In this document: one piece after another, positions 24,157 through 42,724 of the stretch
Layout: every line of letters begins with the position of its first letter
Numbering within the stretch: the first letter of the stretch is position 1
DNA from: Halicephalobus mephisto
Taxonomy: Eukaryota > Nematoda > Chromadorea > Rhabditida > Panagrolaimidae
DNA length: 64,000 bases
Direction of reading: 5' to 3'
Assembly: GCA_009193035.1 (NCBI GenBank)
Contig: SWDT01000211.1
Span: 434,001-498,000, forward strand
The notes under the pieces: model-generated
The model's database searches: none
What the model was told of the DNA's origin: nothing
The model's input: the letters and a program-made list of their open reading frames with translations, nothing else
Translations under genes and position numbers: made by a program

Positions 24157-25462
24157 ATGTCTTCATTGTCGTTGAAGGACAGTAATCTGTACATTAGGAG
24201 GCAGTCCAGAGGCCAGATACATACTCAGCCTTCTCCTCAAACTCCAGAAGAGAGGTTTTGTTTCTATTGTCTTCAAGGGTTTGGGAATGGAGAGCAATAC
24301 GTGTCCGTCGATGGGCAGTTCTATCATATACCGTGTTTCAAGTAAGGGGTTTCGTTGAGTTTTCTTATTAATCTGTTATTTTAGTTGCTACCAATGTTTC
24401 AATCCGCTTTTAGATGAAATTTATTTCAATTTCGAGGGGAAATTTTACTGTGAATATGACTTCAAAAGGAATTACGCTCCAATTTGTCAAAAGTGTAGTC
24501 AGTGTTGGTTTTTGTAAGTGGAGTAATTTTAGTTTTATTCCAGAAGAATATGTCATGGGGACTGTGATCAAAACAGTCCGTGGGAATTACCACCCAAATT
24601 GTTTGAATTGTGATGCTTGTGGAAATCTTATTGAAGGATCTTTACATTTCGACATGATGAAGTAAAAGTTAATTAAATTACGTTTTTCATTCAGAGCTTT
24701 AGAAATCTTTGTGAAAATTGCCATAAAAACCGCGAAAAACATGATATCTGTGCAAAGTGTAGGGTAATTGTTCTACCTGAAGAAAGGTTACTGTACAAAG
24801 GCGATATTTGGCATGCGGAACACTTTGAATGTATCAGATGCGGGTAGGACTGATCGCCGTATTCCAATAACCATATAGACTTAATTCAGAATACAACTAG
24901 ACAATGCGGCTCAAATTTGGCATGATCGGTTGTATTGTCATAAGTGTTATGACCGCTATGTGATGGTCACGTGTGCTCATTGCCATAGGGTAATCGACTT
25001 ACAACAGGAACGAGCTAAAGAAGCCAACGGAAAGCACTATCATATCAACGTCAGTTCTCTAATTCCATGAATGATTCATAGACAAAATTTCAGCACTTTC
25101 TCTGTCATGGTTGTGGTCTCGACATTCAAGGGGAGCATATAGAGGTCGACGACCGGAATTACTGTAAGCAGTGCTACTTGAAGGTTGCTTAGCTCTAACA
25201 TGAATTTGTACTCCAGTTGATTTTATAGGAAACCAGGAAGAGTTGCAGTGTCTGCAACTCAGTCAGTGAGGTTATAGTCTTCAACAAACGCTTTTGTCGA
25301 AGGTGCTTCAGATGTGTACATTGTCAGAAAGACCTCTACAAGAAGTCCAACGTCATCAATTTTGACTATCAGCCAATTTGCAGGAAGTGTTTCGACAAAC
25401 TTCCCAAAGAACTTCGTAAGAGAATTAAAAACGGCAATTCGAATCAGGAACAAGAAAAATGA
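24157..25462 (+). CDS. five-LIM-domain PINCH protein (UNC-97/PIN-2 type)
   Basis: 348 aa in seven exons: 24157-24341, 24385-24497, 24544-24661, 24697-24843, 24890-25049, 25094-25183 and 25229-25462. Five LIM modules are visible in order (CFYCLQGF...; CQKC...CDAC; CAKC...CIRCG; CAHC...CHGC; CSVCN...CVHCQ), then a basic tail KLPKELRKRIKNG, as in PINCH. PINCH binds integrin-linked kinase through LIM1 and builds the integrin attachment complex at muscle dense bodies. The protein has a 33-residue N-terminal extension before the first cysteine. The join at 24661/24697 uses a CAGAG acceptor three bases downstream of a better CAG because only that keeps NLCENCHKNR in frame. C. elegans has two paralogues and I cannot tell which this is. 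Confidence 0.88.
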
Positions 25463-25924
25463 GAGTAGTGTTGGCGTTTAAATTATTCTCTCCAAAACAA
25501 TTTTGATATTCTTATTCACATGACTATCACTTATAGCTAATTAATTATTCGTTATAGTTACGTTTACAATTTTTCTCATTAAGAAAGAAATGAAAAATAT
25601 GAATAACCAAATATTTAGTCTCGTAGGAGAATTTAACATTTTTTAATGCATGAAGCCATTCACTTAGTAACTCTCGAGATTTTCAGTGACCTAGAATTCC
25701 TTAACAATCCGAAAAGATACTTTTGTAATCACTATTTATTTTTCTTTTATTGTTTTACAAAAGGCAGATTGTATTTAAAATTGTAAACTTTTCACACTCT
25801 CCTCTTTGATTTAACTTCACCATGGAATTCAAGTCAATCAGTAAGGTATAATTAATGTAAAAATATGAATATATGGATAACATCTACTTCTGTTTGTTTT
25901 TGGTTATTATTTAAATGACATAGA

Positions 25925-25978
25925 TAGTGTTTAATGAGTCAACAAATTGGAATTTCCTAAACACTATTATTTTCTATT
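25925..25978. repeat. ATAGTGTTTA...TAAACACTAT palindromic block, copy 1
   Basis: ATAGTGTTTA near 25925 is paired with TAAACACTAT near 25960, separated by about 25 bases. The outer 10 bases on each side are exact reverse complements. A T/C-rich stretch ending in a TTAGG word follows. Confidence 0.55.
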
Positions 25979-26147
25979 TCTTGTTAGGAAGAGAAATGCT
26001 CTTCTAATAATATAAAAGGTTGGGACAATTAATGTTTTAAATTATACTTCTTTTTAAGGAATAAGAGTAATTTTTATGTCTTTAAAATATAGAAATAGAC
26101 ACTATATATTCCATATTTTCAATTCTTCTTTCAAAGGTGAGGATAAT

Positions 26148-26195
26148 GTTTAAGAAATTCACAAATATAAATTTCGAAAACACTATCTTCTTCTT
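26148..26195. repeat. palindromic block, copy 2
   Basis: ATAATGTTTAAG near 26146 faces AAAACACTATC near 26178, again about 25 bases apart, followed by a TTCTTCTTCTC tract. Left arm has one mismatch against copy 1. Confidence 0.45.
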
Positions 26196-26881
26196 CTCTT
26201 TTATTTGTTTTTCTAAGGACACCAATTATATTCCAAATATCCTGCTGATTAATTCCAAGTTCCGCACTTCATCTCTAAAAAATACGAATAATATTGTGGA
26301 ACTCAAAATGTCGAAGTACTATTCCGTAGACTTCTTGAATTCTTATTCAAATTACACAGGTGATGTCTAAAGTTAAAAATGAAAAATCTGGAGAAAATGA
26401 CTCCTTCCGAATTGTTGAGTTCTTCAAAGAACATGGATTCTGTCGATGAACACCTATTCAAAGATTTAATGAGTGAATCTTCTCCTATACTGTTCGAAAC
26501 TGTCTATAGAACTTAGAAAACATCTTGTACCAGAAACAGGAGATCATGGTGATGAAAGAGTTTCTTTTCTCCTCAAAAAATCTCAAAATAAAGAACTCAA
26601 GTCTGACGGCCTTGGAGCTTTCGTGTCTTCCGAGATCATCTTCAAACAATCTGGTGATGTTAAAATTGCAATTGAATGTCCTATGAGAACGAAGGATTCA
26701 GATTATCTACAAAATTCTTTATTAAATTAGAATAATATTACAATAATAAAAAGTAAGAGTTTCGAAATTAGTTATCATCTTCACCTTATTTAATTCTTGT
26801 TCTGTAAATACAGAAAGTTGATAACATGGAATTATTAACATTGTTTTTGATTTTTCAAATTCCTCCTATATTACAAGAAAT

Positions 26882-26930
26882 AGTGTTCAAAAAATTCGAA
26901 AGAATGCAATTTGTGAACACTATCCTTCCT
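26882..26930. repeat. palindromic block, copy 3
   Basis: ATAGTGTTCA near 26881 faces TGAACACTATC near 26912. The T to C change in the left arm is matched by an A to G change in the right arm, so the pairing is kept. Confidence 0.5.
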
Positions 26931-26979
26931 ATCTTTTGAATTCCTTGTAGTGCACAGTCCCAAAATACTCATAGTTTAC

Positions 26980-27670
26980 CAAATATTAGCGATCTTCCCC
27001 ATCGGCAGTCAGTCTGAAAAAAAAAATAATTCGGGAAATTTGTTTAGATGGTTCAGTGGTTAAAATTAAAACTTTTAAGCCGCTTAAACTGCCGAGGTTC
27101 GATTCCCGCAGGGCACAAGGATTTCAAATTGTCCCTTATGAGTAATAGAAATGGGATAATAGGAGAAGGGATAGGGTACTAGGAATGAAGCATAGGGTAA
27201 CAGAAGGCGAGGATGGGGTAGCAGAAATGGAGAATAGGGTAGTAGGTAGGGAGATTACTGTAACAAGAAAAAGAGTACTGTAATACGAAGATAGGATACT
27301 GTAACAGGCAAAATAGGTACGGTAATAGGCCAAGAAGTACGGTAATGAAAAGTAGGTATACTGTAACAGGGAAAAGGAGTACTGTATCAGGGAAAATAGG
27401 CCAAGGAGTACGGTAACAAAAAAAGGTATACTGTAACAGGGAAAAAAGTACTGTAATTAATAGGTAAAAATTAAAATGAAAAAATAGTGTTTTCTTCGCT
27501 TCTCTGACAGGAATTTCACTTTCTACTTTCTTTGATAGAAAAAGTGATGATTCCTCTCAGATTTGAAGAGCAAACTATGCATCATAGGGTAATCGGACCC
27601 ATAGAATCCGAATCTGAAGTCAGAATTGGGGGCTGACCTTCAAATATTGGAGGTTCTGAGTCCTGAATTC
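26980..27670 (+). mobile_element. tRNA-headed SINE-like element, copy A
   Basis: About 690 bp. Order: 5' leader CAAATATTAGCGATCTTCCC; tRNA-like head with box A TGGTTCAGTGG (27049-27059) and box B GGTTCGATTCC (27096-27106), about 37 bases apart; an internal minisatellite (27130-27475) of degenerate units around TACTGTAACAGGGAAAA; then a tail containing GACCCATAGAATCCGAATCT (27596-27615). All four parts recur in the same order, inverted, at 46498-47050. The head does not fold as a complete tRNA: the 3' acceptor strand AGGGCAC has no partner upstream. Confidence 0.7.
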
Positions 27671-27999
27671 TGAAGTTTCTGCTTTTATCAATGATGTCTG
27701 TCATTCGAAGGTTCAAAAATCAAATAATAACTTCTGAAATCATTCGGAAAGTACTAGATGAATATCTGAAAACTGTTGTTAGTGATATCAATCATCAGTG
27801 TTAATCTGATAAATATAGAATATGATGAAATTCTCCACTTAGTTAATGTCTAAGAAAGGAGCGACTCTTAATTCGACTCTCTCCTTTCTTAAAAAGGGAC
27901 AGAATATTTCAGAAATTAATCATATTGGAACTGTTCTGCAATCTCTCAGAGCAAATTAACGAGGCTTCCCCATTTGTTGCCCAATTGGTTCAACCATCT

Positions 28000-28014
28000 G
28001 AGTAACAAAAAAGA
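28000..28014 (-). terminator. Pol III T-run terminator of the 5S gene
   Basis: On the minus strand the 5S 3' end is followed by TCTTTTTTG; T6 is enough for RNA polymerase III termination. Confidence 0.6.
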
Positions 28015-28132
28015 GCTAGGAGCACTGGAGATTCCCAGGACGTCTCCGATCCAAGTACTAATCGAGCCCTAGGGCGTTTCACTGGCCAGATCGAACGGGA
28101 TGGCGTGCTTTCACCCTGGTTTGACCCCTAGC
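28015..28132 (-). rRNA. 5S ribosomal RNA gene, solitary copy
   Basis: 118 nt on the minus strand, close to the 119 nt of nematode 5S. Conserved 5S blocks are present: CACGCCATCCCGTTCGATCT, the internal control region TTAGTACTTGGATCGGAGAC, and CCTGGGAATC. The terminal helix closes: 5' GCTAGGGG pairs with 3' CTCCTAGC with one G-U pair. The RNA end is followed within two bases by a T6 run, a Pol III terminator. The loop A segment differs from the usual CCATA (it reads TCAAA), so this may be a diverged or pseudogene copy. It is a single copy here, not an array. Confidence 0.8.
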
Positions 28133-28936
28133 GAGAGGTGATTGTGTTCACTGCATTCTATTCCTTTTCTGCTTATCAGTCAGAAAATGTAATAAAATCT
28201 CTGAAATTTCTTATAATATTTCCACCGATTATAAATGAGAAGAAAATTATATCTCAAATCTGATCTTCAAAAATATTCTTTTTAAAAACATTCAATCAAA
28301 ATTTATTGTAAAAATGTTAATTCTTGTGCCCTCAAAGAAATCAAGTCTTGTTTATTTCTTCTATTCATTCTCACCGAACTCAATCAAACGTTACTCTCCG
28401 ATTAATAGTAAAGGGAAATTCAGCAACACAATCTATAAATTCATCTTTATCAAATTTATGAGGGCTGAATATCACATTGTGGATTTTCTCTGAGTCTTTT
28501 AGTGATCCTTGTAATCTTACTAAATTGAATTTACGCAATCATTCCAAATTTGGAACTTTCTCAACACCTGTTTTAAATCAACTGCGTTCTTGATACTGCT
28601 TGTGAAGTTTTATTTCATTTTTAAGAAATGACTTTTGGTTTTTTATACTCCGAAATTGGATATTGAAAAGTGTATTTTAAAATAAATAACTACAGTAGAA
28701 TTTTTTTACTTAATTGCCGACAGATTTCAAGTGTTTAAATTGAACTCTGATGATTCGATTCTCCAGCTCTGAAATTACATCCAGGTGAACTAAACGTGAG
28801 TAATAAGATAATCTAAGAATACAGTATTAAGACAGTGAAGGTTAGACGGATACAAAGTGAAAAAAGAGTTAAAGACACAAAACACAATTTAGACCATAGA
28901 TGATTATTTCCTAACTGATGCTTGAATGAATAATTC
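28133..28936. other. intergenic, nothing recognised
   Basis: AT-rich. No exon, repeat or RNA gene seen. It contains the 5' flank of the 5S gene and the 3' flank of the chemoreceptor gene. Confidence 0.4.
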
Positions 28937-30042
28937 TTAAAATTTGGTAACATGAGATATAGGAGAAACTGGAAGGTTTTGTGGACAGGTGTCAAAGATG
29001 GCTCGGGTTGGAGTAGTTAATTTACTGTGATCTCTGATAGGTCTGCAAATAATATAAGAAAATAAGAGCCTTCGATAAGGTGTGACGAAGAATAAAACAG
29101 ATACGGAATTTCCAGTAGGGATCCAAGAAAGTCCAATGCTAGCACAACTTGTTGGAACTGCAATACTGAGAGATTCAATGTAGAGGGCGATAACGAGAAT
29201 TGAAAGGGGCAAGACAGCAGTAAAAAGAGGGATCACGGCTTGAGCGGTAAGGATTTTGTTGAGCTGCTTTTGAGTGTCCCTCACGTAGTGTCTTTGAAGG
29301 GTCGTGTATCGCTTCATATGTTTATAGACCTTGGCATTACACCAAATGATGACCCCGTAGGACCCGAAGGTGATAACCGTTAACCAGATAACGTGGGCAT
29401 AAAGGACAAAAGAGTTCTGAAACTGTCATTGGATTAAGTGATTCTAACGAATCTACCGTTTTCATCATTCCAGTCGTTCTCACTCTGCCGTCATCATCAG
29501 CCAGAAACTTCAAGTTCTCAGCCATCAAAAGGTCATCTTCACTTGCAAAGAAGTAAGTGGAGAAGATGATTATACAAAAAATCACCGTGGAAGCTGCAGA
29601 CACACTGAGATATTTAAGTTGATCGAACAAGGTGAACGGCTGATTCAGACAGAACACTCTGTATCGAAATATTGTAGCTACAGGAACACTAGTTATGCTG
29701 AAGATGAGAGAAAAGGTCCAAAACTGGTAGAGGATCTGACCGATGAACGGAGTTGTCTTCCTGAAGAAGCCATTCATCAGGAAGAACTCGACTCCTTTCT
29801 CTACCAAAATGATCTGAAATCTTTTTTAATTTCGAAAAATAAATTCGACTTACTGGTTTAACGATAAATGTGGCAATTGTCAAGTAAATATCAACAATAC
29901 AAGCTTGAAGTAAGATTCTGCTGTACTTCTTCATTCCATCGACTTTGACGTTGAAAATCAGCCAAACCAAAAGTCCATTCATAAAGAGGCCGACGAAAGT
30001 AGCTATTTCATCGTTAATTCTGTTAATCTCTCTCAGATTCAT
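28937..30042 (-). CDS. seven-transmembrane chemoreceptor (nematode Str superfamily)
   Basis: 341 aa, exons 30042-29854, 29813-29457 and 29416-28937; introns of 40 nt, phase 0. Hydrophobic segments occur in the pattern of a 7TM receptor: FVGLFMNGLLVWLIFNV, LLQACIVDIYLTIATFIV, LYQFWTFSLIFSITSVPVA, SVSAASTVIFCIIIFSTYFF, LYAHVIWLTVITFGSYGVII, AVIPLFTAVLPLSILVIAL and SVSVLFFVTPYRRLLF. The motif VTPYRR at the end of TM7 and the KxYxxxLLQ entry to TM2 suit the Str superfamily (str/srd/srh/sri). These are G-protein-coupled odorant receptors in ciliated neurons. Ligand and precise family cannot be given from sequence alone. It looks intact. Confidence 0.85.
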
Positions 30043-30760
30043 CTTTTGTTAATTATAGCTATTACTATAAACATCAGAAATAGGCGTTGATATGAATTTA
30101 TGCCGCTAAGAATTTGCAGAACCTTGTCAAAACTACCAGAATACAAAAGTTCACATGGTCTCAAAAGTCCACTAAATTCTAATCTTTTACAATACAAATT
30201 TGGCACCATACATCTGGTAATTTTTACATTTTCAATTATTTGTCTACCCACCTTTCGTTTATAAAAAATAAATCCATAGTTACCGTGAAAAAGAACCTTA
30301 GTTGTGCGATTTGGAAAGCAATTCGTCTGTTTTGATAAATAGCATTTAATTTCCTCGAGAATTAGAAATTTTGTTATTGTTTAGATTTCATAAATTATAA
30401 TTTTTAGAATTATCTACACTTTGATGATACATAAATTCTTGAAAAGTTCATAATAGAATAGTTTCTTTAATAAAAACATTATGATTTCTTAGTTTGAAAT
30501 CTGAAAGAACAAAGACGAACCTTGAAAGCAGATATAACTGAGATTCTAAGAAGCTTTTCAAAGTAATACAGGTTGTTGAACAAGCAGATGCTTTTATAAA
30601 TTCTAATAAAAAATTTAAAGCAGTACTGATTTTCAAACTTTAAAAATCTTTCTCTATTACTGAAATGCTAAATAAAATATTTCATAAAAAAATATTAATA
30701 TTAAGAAAACAAAGTAAAAACTTATGTACAACACACTACCTAGATATAGTCTGTAGAACT
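30043..30760. other. intergenic, nothing recognised
   Basis: AT-rich stretch between the receptor start and the 3' end of the next minus-strand gene. Minus-strand frames at 30039-30251 and 30448-30636 lack domains and splice structure. Confidence 0.4.
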
Positions 30761-31585
30761 TTATTGAGTTCTAAATGGTCTTCTTGCTAAGGTTATTATA
30801 TACCGTCCTGCATTAATCAGTTTGTCTTTAAGAGGTTTTCTTCTTGGCGTGGCTCCGGATGATGAGAGATCCAACTCAACTGCGAACAACTCACAGGAGT
30901 GACTGAGTGTGTCGTCAAAACAATTCTCGTCTTTGGTTATTAATGACGACTGAACACCGGCATTCTCCTCCAAGTGACTTCCTTCCACACTGGCTTCTGT
31001 GATGGTCGAAAGTCTGTCAAAGCGAAGAGGTGAACTCTAAAACAGAATGCCAAATCAAATGAATGATCACAGGAAATAATTGCAAAATCAATGACAAAGA
31101 ATTTGCTATACCTTACGAAAGAGTATCTCATTCATTTCTTCATAGACAAGGTACTCATTTTCATCATATTCACTCTCACCATCCTCCATATACCAATCCT
31201 CATGCTTGCTAGCAAGAAATTCATCATTTTTTGACATCTCATTGTCATAAAATGGTTTACCAATAAGATGTCTCACATAAGGAAACAATTCTTCTTCCAT
31301 AAATCCTTGAATATTTCTGAAAGAAGAAATCTTATTTTATAAATGTAAAATCATTTACAAACTTCAAAATATTATTCATAGTTGGTTCAATACTGTATGT
31401 ATCGACGAGTTCTTGAAGGTCAAAGAAAAGAGCCTTCTTCATGTACGTAGACATCTCATCAGAAACCCGATGAAGCCAGCTGATAAAAACTGTAATTGTA
31501 AATCTCAAAAGTGAAAGACTTACTTACAAAGCTCAGAGAGAGCATCTGGCGAATCATAGTCCGCAATTTCGTCGAGGATATACAT
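30761..31585 (-). CDS. acidic protein, unknown function
   Basis: 221 aa in four exons: 31585-31528, 31489-31363, 31316-31112 and 31036-30761. The ATG opens MYILDEIADYDSPDALS; the 31489 exon encodes ISWLHRVSDEMSTYMKKALF; then a strongly acidic middle (WYMEDGESEYDENEYLVYEE) and a C-terminal part that ends basic (TPRRKPLKDKLINAGRYI and LARRPFRTQ). No known domain recognised; no signal peptide or membrane segment. The second join uses a weak donor (GTTTGT) but is the only one that restores the frame into the acidic exon. AATAAAG overlaps the stop codon region. It may be a nematode-specific gene. Confidence 0.65.
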
Positions 31586-32778
31586 TATAAAAGTGTATAA
31601 ACTTTGTAGAAATGCCGGATGAATAAAACAATTGTGTGTGCCAGTAAGAAAAAACAATAATCAATAATAAATGAAAACAATAAACTATAATGCCATGGGA
31701 ACAATCATTTGTGCTATGACACAGACGTGTTACTGTAGTTCCGTGCCCTTAGAGAATATTAATTGATAACCGAACTTTTTTGTTTCTTCCTTTTTTATGT
31801 TTTCCTCAAGTAAGTATTCGAATATTCATTAATAGTACTCTACAGGATTGGATAATTTATTCATGATGGAAATATACAGAAAAATAACAAAGAACTTGGT
31901 AACTTCCATCTCAGCAATTATATTATTGATGATCAAAATCGATTTTTGCCATTATCCATGACAGAACTGGAAGTTAATAAATGAAGAATTTTACTTGATT
32001 TTGATAAGGATTTTGGTGAAAAATGTTTTGTATTAATCAAAGAGAATCTCATCTAAAATACTCTAGATAAGTTGACAGAAAAAGGATCCAGTGAAGACCA
32101 ACTCATTCCAGTGGATAAAGTTGAATTAATTTATTTTATTGCCAACTTATTCATAGTGGAAGAAAGTGAACTCTGAAACTACCGATTCTATTTCAACTTT
32201 GATAATGAATTCCCTAAATAATATGTTACAAAGTCGAATTCTAACTTTGAGTATATTTTTTTATTTAGTTAACACATTTCGATTTAGACTTTTCGAATAT
32301 CTGATAAGTCGAAATGGATTAAGAATTATTTCATCCAGCAATAGAAAAAGTTCTTGGAAAAGAGTTGTTATAGATGATTTTATTTCCAAAATTTCAAAAC
32401 TGAATGCTTGATAATTTTAGAAAAAGTAGGTTTTAATGAACAAAAAATTAATTGTGGTCCTGACACAAAAAGTAAAAAATCTGAATTTTATTTTCTGGTA
32501 AAATGTAATAAGGACATCTTTTCTATACTTTGTTATCCATGTTATGCAAATCTTTAAATAATCCAATTAATTCTATGAGCTTTATAAAACAAAAGGCACA
32601 ATAAAATCCTTGATAAACCGGGAATTATGAAAATAAATAATTAGTTCCAAACTGAGATCAATATCATCGAAGTTGTTCTGAAGTCTCAGTAAAATACACT
32701 CGTAATTGGTTTAATTATAAAAGGATTTTGATAAACCCAGATGTGAAAGCAATTGATGGTGGTTACATGAGTATACGG
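31586..32778. other. intergenic with possible gene fragments
   Basis: 1.2 kb, AT-rich. Plus-strand frames at 31980-32150 and 32400-32560 (for example ILEKVGFNEQKINCGPD, KCNKDIFSILCYPC) look weakly protein-like but carry stops between them and no splice signals that rescue them. Could be decayed coding sequence; I do not call a gene. Confidence 0.35.
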
Positions 32779-34417
32779 TCACACAAAGTACCAACTATTT
32801 CTGGCAGTTATCCAATCGACTTCCTCCATTTCCGAAATCTGCTTTTCACACGCAAGCAAGTTATGACAAGCTTTGAACCTGTTGTCGTTCTGCTTCTGTC
32901 GGCATTTTTCTAGCTTTAATCCGAGAGTAGGGCCGTAGTTCCTCCAGAGTTTCCCAACTTCTTAAAATGAATGTATATTAACTGACAAAGTAGATTATTT
33001 GCATACCAATTTTACTAGTTCTTAATCTTTGTTGAAAACTGTTGTCCCACTGTTTTGACTTTGCTTCGAGCTCTGTGGAGTTATATGTTCCAAAATTACG
33101 AAAATAATCTTTGAGCCTTCGGAAATGCCAAACAGATGCTTTTATCGGATCAGCATTAATGTGTTTGTATCGCTCTTCTCCCTTTCCGGGAATGAATTCA
33201 GGTAGATTAGAGCGGTGAATATGAACATGCAAATCCTAAACATTATACTGTCAAAAACTTGATTAATCACGTCATACTTACTCTTTCAGGTCGGTGGATC
33301 ATTTTGGTGTAAAGAGGTTTCTTAAAAGGTTTACGATCTACTGAGAAGTTTTCGAAAGGTTTAAAGGAAAAGCGAGAAATATTGGAATTACTGGGATATA
33401 ATTGAGTTTTCATGTGGACTTTTCGACTGAGAAACTGAAGATCAACCATTTCTGGATTTTTTTCGTTCATTTCCTCCAAGTAGCTCAGTAAAGACATATT
33501 ACGAACGAAGAATATCTCGTCCAGATCGGATTGGGCCACATATTTAACGTTGTATCTTGCCATATGCATGCAATCGAAAATCCCAAGGAAAACTTCTAAT
33601 CTGAACCAGAAGGAATTCGGGTTTAATGAAAGATCTTCGTCGGCGTCTGGATGACTCGGAAGCTTCGACCAGTTAATTAATTCGATATCGGCTTCAGAAG
33701 TCTTCTGATAAAACTCAATAATGTTTTGAACTTCTGGAGTGAAAGATTCCCAGTAAATGTAGAATTTAGTGGCGCCTTCGCTCAACCAGTATTCAAAGAA
33801 CTGAATGAATAAAGTATAATCTGTCATTAAGTAGATTGGTTGAATGCAGACTCCAAGTTGATGTTTGTAGGAAATAGACTCTGGAGGTCTCACATCGGTT
33901 ATTGCAATTTTCATTGTGAAGTTATTGGTAGAACTCAGAGAAATGAACGGATAATTGTCAAGTTTTGTGAGGTTTTTTATAAATCCGATATATCCATTAA
34001 TATCGCAGGGAGGAGAAAAGTCATCTGGACAGTGAGGCAAGTGGCATTCTTGTTTAACTACTCCACCTCTGCCACCGTAAGAATAATAGAGTGGATTACT
34101 ATTATTGTAAGATTTGGCAATAGAAATCCGGATTTCATCGTCTCTGACCCTGAAGACACTTTTGATATATATGAATTCCCGGAAATTGGAGCTCGGAGGG
34201 ATTTCTTCCAATTGCTCGTCATATTCTATCGAGTCTGGTGTTTCTGGAACCGGAGAAGGCTGAAAATAAAAATCATTACTTATCATACAATAAGAACTTT
34301 TACCAATTTCTTCATATGAGCCCATTTAGGAATATTCACAAGACAATATAAGGATATTCCGAATAAAGCAATGAGAATCAAGTATTTTTTCAGGATGAAA
34401 ATAACAGTTCTGTACAT
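32779..34417 (-). CDS. GT92-family glycosyltransferase (DUF23)
   Basis: 500 aa, exons 34417-34304, 34259-33282, 33235-33007 and 32960-32779. Type II membrane topology: TM of FILKKYLILIALFGISLY near the N-terminus, then stem and catalytic domain. GT92 signatures seen: LGVCIQPIYLMTDYTLFIQF, FYIYWESFTPEVQNII, DADEDLSLNPNSF, the DLDEIFF metal-binding DxD-like motif in YVAQSDLDEIFFV, and FLSRKVHMKTQL. In C. elegans, GT92 enzymes such as GALT-1 add galactose to N-glycan core fucose in the Golgi. Phases fit at all joins. In-frame open sequence runs upstream of the ATG to an acceptor at 34463, so a trans-spliced start or a further upstream exon is possible. It lies 208 bp downstream of the NALCN stop. 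Confidence 0.83.
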
Positions 34418-34624
34418 CCACACAGAATATCTTATAATAGTTTGAATTGAGAGTGCTAATATCTGAAATTTTCCATTAACTGAAGATTTAAGAAATTTTA
34501 AAGATAAGGAAAATATTCCTCCCAAAAAAGGAAAATTGACATAGACTATCAGGAAATCTTCCGTTTCGACTAGCCACTAGAGATAAGGAAATTTTATGAG
34601 CTGTATTAACTGACCTGCATGATT

Positions 34625-42724
<8,100 letters not shown>

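Larger units (their letters stand above)
25463..26979. other. gene-poor AT-rich region
   Basis: No confirmed gene. Frames at 26137-26370 and 26473-26730 look protein-like in places (for example ELRKHLVPETGDHGDER) but have stops between them and no splice pattern that joins them; they could be a decayed gene. Three copies of a palindromic block at about 25925, 26148 and 26882 are listed separately. Confidence 0.4.

Noticed and set aside
26137..26730. A two-part plus-strand gene
   Set aside because: Protein-like stretches exist but stops and missing splice sites prevent a single model; left as a possible relic.
27044..27118. Possible functional tRNA gene
   Set aside because: Box A and B are present, but the 3' acceptor strand has no 5' partner and the arms pair poorly. 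It recurs as the head of a repeat, so I treat it as tRNA-derived.
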